A DNA stretch of 64,000 nucleotides from positions 9,357,414 to 9,421,413 of the forward strand of contig NC_134034.1 of assembly GCF_964204645.1 (NCBI RefSeq), in the 5' to 3' direction. This DNA is from Tubulanus polymorphus (taxonomy: Eukaryota > Nemertea > Palaeonemertea > Tubulaniformes > Tubulanidae). The notes below the pieces were generated by a model. It was given only the letters and a program-made list of their open reading frames with translations, did no database searches and had not been told where the DNA came from. Numbering within the stretch: position 1 is the first letter of the stretch; the number at the start of each line of letters is the position of its first letter. Of the stretch, positions 23,636-34,399 are shown piece after piece. The position numbers and the translations under genes are program-made.

Positions 23636-25394
23636 TGGTCAGGACAGGTTAATTCCTACCCGATAATTTATGACATCACAATTTGGACTGTTTGTCCATG
23701 TCAATGTTGTTTTTAATGTATCCCTTGTGAATGAGTAGTCGAGAGAAGCGGGAGGTCCTGGTACTGAAATAAACACCACAGACCGATTACTTATAAAATA
23801 CGAATTGACATCTACTTGATGACAACTAACAGCATTTTTATCTGTTTAATGGATCTACAGTAAAACAAACAATTCTGTGTTTGAATTGATGATTAAGAGT
23901 TTATTAGAATGAAGGATTTTTACCTGCACACAAAGTCTGTATAGTTAGTATTGGACTAGTCAGACTCGCAGTTGATATAAGTTGACCGTTCACTAATTTC
24001 TGTAGTCTAACGGCTATTTTATACCTGGTATTAGGAGTTAAACCATTAATTGTGTGATATGTAAGGACTCCTGCAGTTTCCTGATTAGTCCAAGTGTTTT
24101 CTGATATCTTACGATAAACGACTTGATACTGAACGCTGACAGTATCACGTCCTGAATCTATTACAGAACCCGAGTAAGCTGTCCAACTGACTTTAACACT
24201 GTTAACTGTCAGCGCAGATTTTGTTAATTGAGAAAACAACTTCAATTCTGAAAAAGAAATCGATGTTGATTTCAGGCGAATCAAATAAAATAAAGGGTAA
24301 GGATCTTTTACTTTCGGTTTTTTTTTTACTTGGTATCATTTTCGATTCATATTGGTTACTATATTCAGGGAATAGGGAGTGAGATTCTTAGGAGTCTATG
24401 ATTCAGTTTGTAATATATACCTGACTCGCACCACTTTCCGATGTAATTTTGTGAACAGCCAGATTGACAGATACCACTCAAATAGTTACAACTTTCACTG
24501 TTGAAGCATGGATAACATCCAATCATACATCCAAATGTGCTCGATCCCTTACTACAATCACTGGGTGCTTAACAGAAATTCAAATTTGATACGAAAAATA
24601 TGAATCGTTCGATCTTTCGGAAATATATTTTCATTACAAGTTACTGAATATTTTTATTAATCGATCTAATTTTAACAATAATATAATCCATAAATGAATG
24701 GGTGCTTAAAACAAAATTTTGGAAATAAAGGGAGACTTCTTTTCATTTCAAAATTTTTCGTTCGGGGTTAATTCTATATACAAGTCACTGAATATTTTCG
24801 AGAAAAGCAAAATCCATTTCCATACTCTTTAAAGTTTACACATATATATAGTCATGTAAAACTTACCGATATATTTGAACCCGATAACTTCTATTTCTAC
24901 CAGGCCGAGAAACTCTGCCTTACCAATGTTCTTGTGTTGAACAGTGACGTATCGTCCAACTATAGGACCCGGGCTGCATGCTAATGTTTTATGTGTACCA
25001 CACAGAGGGGGACCCTGTTTAGCACATTTCTGGTTAGAAATACTCGGGCTATTTCCGACTCGAATTTCCAAATTGCGCGCACGTTTTTCTGAGAAAAGAA
25101 TTAAGAAGCTTCGAAATATGACAGTTAATTCCATGTAAATAGAAAATCATGCACGAAATCAGGGAAGCTGAAGATTGCTTTGGGTGCAAAGCGATTCTGT
25201 TCAAGTTCTTTTGAAACAGATATATAAAAATAAATTCATTGTTTTCGACAGGTGCACGGCCCCTAACACAAATTTATAGTTATCGACTGAAAATGTTGAC
25301 ACGTTGGAAAAGTTGATTCAAATTTTCCAATAACGTATGGCTCAAGTATAGTATACGGAAAAATAGAACGAAAGATTTATCACAAGAAAAAAAT

Positions 25395-26320
25395 CAATGC
25401 GCCAGAGACCAGTGTAGGTTAGTTTTACTTGCCGACATCGCCGACATTGCTGACATTGGGAAAGAGATTTTCAATGTAGGTTAGTTTAACTTGCCGACAT
25501 TGCCAACATTGGGAAGAAAATTTAATGTAAGTTAGTTTTACTTGCTGACATCGCCGACATTGCCCACATTGGAAAAGATATTCTTAATGTAAAGTTAGTT
25601 TTACTTGCCGACATCGCCGACATTGGGATCGATGGACTGGGTGTGTGCGTGGATTTCCCTTATATACAGTGGCTTAGATCGAGGGGCTGGGTGTGTGGGT
25701 AGATTATCCCTAATGTAAAGTGGCTTGGATCGAGGGGCTGGTTGTGTGCGTGGATTACCCTTATATAAAGTGGCTTGGATCGAGGGCTGGGTGTGTGCGT
25801 GAATTACCCTTATATAATGTGGCTGGGATCGAGGGCTGGGTGTGTGCGTGAATTACCCTTATGTAAAGTGGCTTGGATCGAGGGGCTGGTTGTGTGCGTG
25901 GATTACCCTTATATAAAGTGGCTGGGATCGAGGGCTGGTTGTGTGCGTGGATTACCCTTATATTAAGTGGCTGGGATCGAGGGCTGGGTGTGTGCGTGAA
26001 TTACCCTTATATAATGTGGCTTGGATCGAGGGGCTGGTTGTGTGCGTGGATTACCCTTATATAAAGTGGCTGGGATCGAGGGGCTGGTTGTGTGCGTGGA
26101 TTACCCTTATATAAAGTGGCTGGGATCGAGGGGCTGGGTGTGCGCGTGGATTACCCTTATATAAAGTGGCTGGGATCCGTCGATCCCAATGTCGGCAATG
26201 TCGGCAAGTAGGCCTAAAACTAACCTACAATAGATATCTCTTTCCCAATGTCGGCGGTGTCGGCGATGTCGGTAAGTAAAACTAACCGACATCCAATTGA
26301 CGGCACTTCTCACTGTATGA
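25395..26320. mobile_element. Foldback element with a ~50-bp minisatellite core
   Basis: Flanks at 25415-25640 carry several copies of GCCGACATCGCCGACATTG and TAGTTTTACTTGC blocks; the right flank at 26175-26300 carries the same motifs inverted. Between them (about 25625-26170) are around eleven copies of a ~50-bp unit containing GGGATCGAGGGCTGG and GTGGATTACCCTTATATAA. The element lies in the intron splitting the fucolectin domain. Inverted flanks around a tandem core recall bivalve Pearl-type elements, but that is only a comparison. Confidence 0.65.
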
Positions 26321-27959
26321 TATCTTAGCATTGCGTCTGAGAAGCCAAATCACAACTTCCGTTTCTATATAATCATACAATGAAGGAACTACAATCCCAT
26401 ATACTTTCACCAAGAATCTTAGTGTCTGATGTACCACGTCTGGGTGGGTTGGTTACACTAGGATCGTAGAGCGACGGAGGAGATCACTGGTGGAGACAAC
26501 CACTGCCAGTGCTGGGTGAACATATACTATGCTTGATCCTAACGTATTTTTACAAAGTTGTCATCCATGGATACCACAGACACATTGTTGTCGAACTGTT
26601 TGATTTTATTTACGGATGGTTATTGTTGACTTTGAGTTCGATATTTCGGTAGAGTTTTAAGTTTTAAACTTATCTCGGGTCGAACTTTTCTGAAAAAATC
26701 ACTCATCTAAACGTGGTTTTTATTCAACCAGGCTTTTCGAGCTGAAGTTATATATTTTTTTCTATCAGATTTGGCCCAGATGATCAATAATCATTAATAA
26801 TTTAAACTCACTCCACTGAGGGGCACCGGGTTCATTGCAATCAGTCGCTTGTGCTCTATCCCAAAGAGTAACTTCATGTACGACGTATTGAGTTCCGAGA
26901 TTAATTCTAATCCAGGCGTCTTGATCCTTACCAGTGTGACACAGATCATAATGAGAAGCTACCGTCCTCCCATCTGTACATTCACTAGCGGGTAAGAGAA
27001 TACTGAGAATGGATGACATTGTAACTGTTTTACCACGAGCCACGTTTCCTACAAAACACATTTTGTGAATGATAGATTTGAATTATTTCACGAATTTTCA
27101 AAACAAACAAAAACAAATTGATTCAAAGTTATTTCACGATTTCAACTAAAAACTATCAAACAAAACTAACAATTTTTTCTTTGCGCTATGAAATAATTGG
27201 AGTTGATCTCAGTTCGTTGACAGTTCCCGGATGTTTCATAAATCTATGATATTTCTACCAAAAGATTTCCTTCCCGCTTACGGATTAGTGACGTTAATCC
27301 GTATACGGATTAGTGTTAGTGTTATTCCGTTAATCTGAGATAAATGTAATGAAATTTACATCATTAATTCGTATTTCTTTTAGATTTATTTTTGTAAAGG
27401 CTTTTACGGAGTTAATCCGTAAATCTGATATAAATCCGAGGTTCAGTGATATTTGACCTGACCCCGGTTTACTGGAACAGAAACAGTTGATACAGAAAAC
27501 TTTTACCGATTTGACAAGCTGGTCGGGTCCATCCTGGTGGTGTCCAGGGATATGGAGTTTTTATTGTAGACTCGCATGCAGTATTAGGATTTGGACACGT
27601 TAAAGTGCCATCTATATTCTGATCCTTTATGGGACATTCGTCCACGGCTGTATTACTGCAATGACACTCCCAACCTGTACAACTCTTCCCAAAACATTTT
27701 GCTGAAATTACAAGAACAAGATTATTTTACCAGAACAATTCTGACAGTGACTGTTTCTTTCTGTAGTTATTCTCTGAGCTCTCTATCCCCGACAATTGAT
27801 AGTTTGAATCCAGACAGTGACAGAGTTTCTTTCTGTAGTTCTTCTCTAGAGCTCTCCACTCCTGAGTAGGCTTTTGATTAACTCACCTGATGTGTTAGTG
27901 ATGACTAAACACAGAATGAACAACAGCAAAGAACGAAAAATGTTTCTTTCACGGTACAT

Positions 27960-29921
27960 TTTGTTTTTCTGAATGACACAGTATGATATCGCTCACATAT
28001 CTATGCGATTAACTTCCTTTTGATTTTCAAATAAATCATTTTAAAGGAAGTTTAAACTTTCAAATTTTAGATTTGCTAGTTTATTTTGCTCTGAGGGGGA
28101 GGTTAGGAAGGAGGCCAGAACAGAACATTAAGGATCAAGGATCACCGTTACCTGAGTAGGAAAAAATTATTAAAAGAAAAATAATCTTTGAAAAGTAAAA
28201 AGAACAAATTATCAAAATATGAAAAAAAAAACATTTTAATTCATAGTGTTAACGGATTAACTCCACTTAAATCCTTTGCGCGATAGACAGGACACCCCTT
28301 TCGTGTACAATGAGACAAACCATTGGTTTTCCCCGTATCAGACAAAACAGGCATCAGCTGAATAAGTACATACTACAAAGGACGTGTAAATAAGAAACTA
28401 TAGATTATTTCTTAACAGGGTATTTGATTATCAATTAAAATCATGAATCATTACCCAAATGATCGGGCCCATCTGCGTTAAACCTTCATATACCAGCATC
28501 AAATAACTGATCGTGGAGAGACGTGTAAATAAAAGATTATTTCTATAAATACTATTTTAAAGCCATGATTCACTTCTTCCTAAACCTCTTCTGCGTTTAA
28601 ACTATCATTAGAAATGTCTCCTATTGTGGATAAAGCTGGATATAAAGTCGTATAGCAGCCATCTTTATTTTCGAATCAGATCGTTCTTAACATGTAGAAT
28701 AGAATAGTCGCATGAATTAACCAAACAGAGGAACCGTTGTCAGATGTTATTGTTTTCCGAAACGATAACGAACTACCTGCCCTGAGAGTCGAATTTAGCT
28801 TTTGCATTGGCTGTGTTTATTCAACACAAGTGATTAATCATTTTGTTCATTTTGTTTAATCGTGAATTAACGAAAATGAATAAAAGGATTATCTTTATAA
28901 TCTAATTATTATAAAACAACATGGTTGTCGGAGTAGTTTGACGGATCACACCTCGGCCAGTACACCCGGCCTGGAGAGGCTGTGGTCACACTACGACAAT
29001 TAAGCTAGCCCTGCATCAATGTATCGTACAACCTAGTTTCAGCCAAATTAAGATTGTAAAATAATTTTTGTAGAATTTTTTCATATAATATTATTCATAA
29101 TTGTGAGAGGTGTTTATCGATGAACTTTCAAAAGTAGTAGATGAAATTCTTAATGAATATGTTTTTGATGAAAATTGTCCCTGGAATTAAATTCCATGTC
29201 TTTGAATCGGTTAAAGAATCACAATATCCGTGAATATAATAATATTTCGGGTGATTGCTACAGTCTAAAATGCATTGTATTCATATACAACCACCAGAAA
29301 TATTTCTAATTTTTAAATAAACTTTTTAGATTCTTCACACATTGTGGGATTTTTTACTCATTTCATGTCTTTACTTGATGAAATGTATTTGAATTTTTCT
29401 TAAATTTCTTTCTGTAAAATACCATATAGAGTCTTCGGTTTTCTTATATATAAAATAAAGTTGTTGGATGATAGGCATTCCAAATGATAACTTCTGTTCG
29501 TTTTGATTTTTCCTGATCATCTTGACTTGCCACCGTTTCAGCTCAATCTAGTTAAAGGGTTTTCATGTTCTACTGCCTCAAAACCATTCGCCTCTCAGGG
29601 CATCCTGTAGTACTCAATCGATCGACTCGGAATCTCCGTTCAGAATAATGACGTCATTTGGGGAAAATCGGACATAGGTTTGTTTTGCTTTTAATTTGAA
29701 TGAACTTATCTACATCTCCTCATGAGTTTTCAATAGCCAATGAATGAATCGTTACCGATGTAAATGTTTGATTATCAAAGAGGCAAAAAAGTGAGTGAGA
29801 GTCAGATGCAACCCCAACCCGCACGGATAAAAATAAGTTAGAAAATGAAAGAGAAAGTAAAATTTTATTTTCTAGGCCTACTGGAAATTCTTTGAAAATA
29901 GATATAAATACCTTGTGGGAG
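27960..29921. other. Intergenic, no gene recognised
   Basis: Upstream of the phosphatase start codon. The DNA is AT-rich with no protein-like frame. A short GC-rich patch near 28950-28990 has no identifiable role. The phosphatase promoter must lie in the first few hundred bases, but no motif decides it. Confidence 0.4.
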
Positions 29922-30560
29922 TTAATGTCTATTTCAACTTAACTTGAGAGCACATCAGGTGGCCTAAATTAACTTAGTCATTTTTGGTAGTCCAACTGAT
30001 AAAACTCTTATTAGGACCTGTGTGAAAGGACTGGCAGTTGACGGTAAAAGTGCAGATCCGCACCTCTCCGCGTAAACGGTTCAATCAATTAGGCCTACAT
30101 TAAATATCATTGTTCCAGATTCAAAATGTCGTCAGCAATTTGGTACATTTCCATTGGTTAATTTTAATATATCTTCACTGGAAAGATTTTAGCCTGGATT
30201 CTGTCATTCTGCAGATTGTCAATCACGAGAGGTGCGGATCTGCACTTTTACCGCAGTTGACCTATTGTTTTCTAATCCATTCTTCGCTGTATTGAAGGAT
30301 ACCATATCCAAAATGTCAGTTGAAAGGGTTTGAAAAGAGACTCATCACTTTTCTCTTTCAACCCTTTTCAATGAAGACTTTTTGGATACCCATCAATACA
30401 GTTTAAATGGATTAATAATCAATATTTTAGGTAAACTGCCAAGGTCCTTTCTGGTCCTAATAAGAATTCTATCAGGTAGGCTATGTAGCTTCAAAACCGA
30501 CCGAGCTAGGCCACATGATGTGTTCTCAAGTCAAGTCGAAGTAGGCCTAGACATTAGTTT
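29922..30560. mobile_element. Long-arm foldback element next to CMPK2
   Basis: The left arm (from about AATGTCTATTTCAACTTAAC) is inverted at the right end (ending near GTAGGCCTAGACATTA). Matching inner blocks include CTTATTAGGACC near 30009 versus GGTCCTAATAAG near 30455, GTGCGGATCTGCACTTTTACC near 30233 versus its complement near 30040, and TTGAAAGGGTTTGAAAAGAGA versus TTTCTCTTTCAACCC around 30320-30370. It ends about 25 bases before the CMPK2 start codon. A related arm lies in STK16 intron 1 at about 47985-48265. Confidence 0.75.
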
Positions 30561-30585
30561 CCTTTAGTTTTATTGTCCTTTTCAG

Positions 30586-33411
30586 ATGCATGGATTTCAA
30601 ACTCAAACAATTCGAATGTTTATGACTCTACAACGAGTACTTTTAAACCATGGACGCTGCAACTTAGCAATCATAGCAATCAATAGTCGACTGCAGAAGA
30701 ATCGCTCTCCTTTAAATTTCCGTTTACGAGGAATAAATATGGCGACGACGAATACTGAAATTATTGATTTCGACGATTTCGTATTTTCGCACTCGACCGA
30801 GACGACGGGGGTCGTGAAACATTGGAAAATCTGTGAAAAACCTCAAAACTCGAAAACGAAGAATCTATTCGGGGCCGACGAAGAAATCATTTTGTTCTTG
30901 AGTGCGTTCCGACGTGAGAACACGAACGTTGAAAACGTCATCGCGACGCGCGACTTGGAGACGAAAATTCAGCGGCAACAAATTTCTTGCGCTCGGTCTT
31001 CGCGGTCGTGTGAAAAATCGTTCGCAACGAATCGTAAAAATACGGATGGAAATTTATTAAATTTTCTCGAAGGAATCGTCGTCGGCGTCGCTGAAACCGA
31101 CGACAATGTCATCACTGACGACGTCTCGATTTGGATGAAAATAAAGCGCGATGCCAACTCGCCTGAAGCTGGTTTCGCGGTTGTGGAATCTTACTCGAAG
31201 AATTTCCTGAGCGGAAAATATTGCGTTCCCGTCAACGATGCAGCGGAAGTTCCGACTTATAATCCGATATTCGATTTCAGCTACGCTAACGCCATCTATC
31301 ACAGTTACAGCGAAGCTTTGGACATCCTCGAAAAGGTAGAATATGAATATTATAATCGCTATCACAAATTTGAATCTGGATTTTAAGAATGTATTGAAAA
31401 TTGGGGCCAAATGTCAATTCCTTATGGATTTTTGGGATATGCGTGAATTCCAATGCAGACGTAACTCATTCAGTGCGGTGTATGAATCTGTAAAACAGCG
31501 AAATATTAGTAACTGAATTTAGAATGTCGGGAAATTGGAATTTGAATATGAATATTTCCAATAGGCTATAGGCAAATTTTGATTTTAGTGTAAAGACCGA
31601 CCGGAGGTGGCTGAATTATTGAGAATATGCGAGGAACGCAGTGCGATGACATTTGAGGCGAACAAACTACAGTCCGAAATGAAACATCCTTTCATCGTTA
31701 TCGAGGGCCTCGACGCTTCAGGTATTCTGCAAACAGGGCTGTAGGTAGCATGTTGGGTGGGTGGTTGCAGAGAAATAGGGAGCAATAAATTGGTAAACAT
31801 GGGTAAAATAGTCTACATGTACTGTGTGAATAAGCCTTCTATGGTATGTAAAGGCAGTTGATGTTTTTCAACGTCGGTATTTGAGTTTACAAAGTTCATT
31901 ATTTGTCTCCAATACTGAAAATAACTCACAGTATCTCATGAGCGAGCACAAACAAACATTCAGCCAGACTAACTATCATATCGTAATAGAAACAAAGTAT
32001 CAATTATCTTAGCCTTCATGTAATCGAAGTGACAGTTCTTCCACTGTTGGGACCTGAAATTTGGCGTTATAACAAATGAATGTATCTCCATTGAATTCAC
32101 TGATCGTTGATTTCAGGTAAGAGCACGTTGACAGAGTATTTGGCGAATTTACTGAAGGCGAATAAAATGCAAACGCCGGCCGTTTACATGCATCACGTAC
32201 GCAAACAGTTCGACGCGCTGCCGGAGATCGTACGCAGGGCGTATTACGCTATCAGTAACTACATCGTCGCTAAAGATATCGTCGACACTTGTAAAACGAC
32301 ACCGGTTATTATGGATCGGTAGGTTTTTAGAAAATTGTTTTTCAGGGATGGATTAAAGGAGTTCGGACCTTCTCACTGCTTTATCGTAGAAATGCTTCTT
32401 CCTTTGGACCCTCGCCTTCTAATTTTCCTAGATCTAGTTCTGTTTACATGGACAAGAAGGAAGGCAAATAGTTATTGCTGGAGTTCAAATGGTGGTTTTA
32501 TTATATACCATACATCAATATCTGGATTCTTCATGAATCCTTTTATCGAATTTGACACAAGACATGTTTCTAATTCAGATTCTGGCACAGCACGACGGCG
32601 TACGCGATAACAAACGATTGCGCTATAGGGGGCGCCGCGTTCATTCCGCCCGCCGGACACGCCATCTATCGGTGGCCGAGCGACCTGATTAAACCGCACG
32701 CGGTCGTATTGTTGACGGTCACCGAGGAAACGCGCGAGTCGAGAATCAACGAGCGACGACTTGAGAAAACGTGGGAGGAAAATAAACTCGGCGCCAGTCG
32801 ACTGTTCAGACAACGGTAAATAGAATCATCATTGACCTTTCAGTGATCAATAATAATTACCCATGTGCTGATGATAGTTTAGAATATTCCAAGAATCCAT
32901 TGTGTTGCATTAAGGGCATACCGTTACAATGCATCTACACCGCAGTGCAGTGTATTATTAGTTACTTATATTTCACTACTTTTAGAATAAAAAGTGCTGC
33001 CATTTATCTTTCATTGGAGATAAAAACTAATTACTGAATACATCGATGCACCACGATGCAGTGTACTAGCTAAGTCCATCACTGATTTATACACCGCACT
33101 GTGGTGTAGATGCACTGTAAGAGTTAATAGTATCGGAAATAGGCTTTCTATGGACTAGCGATTTAGGGAGTTACTTTTACTCTCTGAATCTGATAACATC
33201 GTGATTCTCTGTCACAGTACAGTAGTCAGAAGCAAGTAAATTTGTAATAAATATAATCTTTTATCAGTTTTATCAATTTTTCTATTTCAGACTGGTTGCA
33301 GCCTATCGTAGGATGGAGAATCCTCATTGTATTGAAATAGACGCAAATCAGACGCGGGAGGCTGTGGCCCGAGACACCGTCAATCAATTAAAACGATTAA
33401 ACATCCTCTGA
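30586..33411 (+). CDS. CMPK2: UMP-CMP kinase 2, mitochondrial (thymidylate-kinase family)
   Basis: Exons 30586-31335, 31589-31721, 32117-32318, 32579-32815 and 33291-33411 join in phase to 480 residues, close to vertebrate CMPK2 (about 450). The Walker A motif is split by an intron (VIEGLDAS then GKSTLTEYL). Later landmarks are VIMDR followed by FWHSTTAYAI, and a lid-like RINERRLEKTWEENK. The first ~50 residues are Arg-rich and poor in acids, consistent with a mitochondrial targeting peptide; an alternative start at 30739 (MATTNTE) would remove it. The enzyme phosphorylates dUMP, dCMP, UMP and CMP for mitochondrial DNA synthesis, and in vertebrates is interferon-induced. An acceptor-like TTTTCAG precedes the first ATG directly, so a 5'UTR exon probably lies upstream. 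Confidence 0.88.
32924..33120. mobile_element. ~197-bp foldback MITE in CMPK2 intron 4
   Basis: Ends are inverted repeats of about 30 bp: TTACAATGCATCTACACCGC at the left against GGTGTAGATGCACTGTAA at the right (about 28 of 31 positions agree). The same family lies in STK16 intron 3 at about 49008-49191. No coding capacity. Confidence 0.75.
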
Positions 33412-33835
33412 ACAACGTTCATCTGGATCAAAGGATTCACCGAATTGAACGGATTAACAGATAGACCATAACCGGTTTTGGCAGAGTCTACTGTACATGT
33501 GGACCATGAACAATTGAACCTAATATCTGGATGGAAAACCATCTGATAGAGGTGGTGATGGGTATCTATAGATCTATTAGAGATTATCCAGCACAAAGAC
33601 CTGATTTCGGGAAAATTAATATGTAGGTCCTGGTTGGTAATTTCAAAGAAACATCTATGTGATTTTGGGTCCAACTATGTTACAAACTTATTTCATAATT
33701 GTCTCAAATTATTTTAAGATTTTAAATTTTTTTACCTACCTAGTGCGCCCTGCAAAGGAATTGGCTTTGAAAAATATTTATCCATAGATTTTGATTGAAT
33801 CTGACAAGAAATCAGCATCCAGTTTGATGGTGGTC

Positions 33836-34170
33836 GTATTTTTACTAGGGGATTCCACTTGTTGCAAGTGAGGATCCACCAGGTGTCACTTGTGTGCAGT
33901 AGGACATCAACTACTGCAGCACTAGGGGATTGCACTTTGCTGCAGTAGTTGATGTCCTACTGCACACTAGCACACCTGATGAATCATCACTTGCCACAAG
34001 TGGAATCCTCTATTGCCGCAGTAGTTGATGTTCTACTGCATACTAGCACACCTGGTGAATTCTCACTTGCCACAAGTGGAATCCTCTAATGCTGCAGTAG
34101 TTGGTATCCTACTGTCCACTAGTAATGCCTCGGTCTACTTGATTTTGCCGCATTGTTGATCCTCACTTGT
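33836..34170. repeat. Palindromic/tandem repeat with a perfect 24-bp hairpin
   Basis: GCAGTAGGACATCAACTACT at about 33896 is followed 20 bases later by its exact complement, giving a 24-bp perfect stem. Two further direct copies of the ~95-bp unit (CACTTGCCACAAGTGGAATC and CTGCAGTAGTTGATG) follow. It lies between the ends of two convergent genes, CMPK2 and COMMD3. Confidence 0.8.
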
Positions 34171-34399
34171 CAGGTCCTCATTACACCCTTTTAGAAGAAA
34201 GATTCTCGCATTTACTTGAAATATACATCTCTAGCACAATATGGCTGCTGTCTCTTCAAAATTTAGAAAGAAACTCAATAAAAACTTATTTTATATTTAA
34301 ATTTCTAAATATGTTTGATTTTATTTACAGTATTTGTTGTATAAATAAGTATTTCACAGGTTAACATCGAGACTAGGTACATAATTACACACTCAAGTT

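Larger units (their letters stand above)
19573..27959 (-). pseudogene. Receptor-type protein tyrosine phosphatase (EGF-like/fucolectin/EGF/FN3/D1/D2), apparently decaying
   Basis: Exons in gene order: 27959-27887 (signal peptide), 27701-27507 (Cys-rich EGF-like), 27048-26812 and 25088-24867 (F5/8C fucolectin domain, NVARGK start, EIRVGN motif), 24567-24421 (EGF-like), 24247-23924 (FN3), 23763-23660 (half an FN3), 22839-22717, 22635-22548, 22438-22362, 22278-22242, 22176-22067, 21981-21847, 21659-21502, 21422-21287 (phosphatase D1), then 20868-20710, 20572-20438, 20080 to about 19943, 19870-19734, 19656-19573 (D2). D1 has a normal WPDHG loop and signature HCSAGAGRTG. Problems: an in-frame TAA at 22385-22383 inside D1; no membrane segment and only half of the second FN3, with a LINE fragment at that spot; and a phase break after the D2 HC. 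Such proteins dephosphorylate phosphotyrosine downstream of extracellular binding and are expanded in molluscs and brachiopods. Assembly error is the main alternative to pseudogene. Confidence 0.8.

Noticed and set aside
25775-26064. Repetitive Trp/Cys-rich frames
   Set aside because: Product of the ~50-bp minisatellite; several overlapping frames of equal quality exist.
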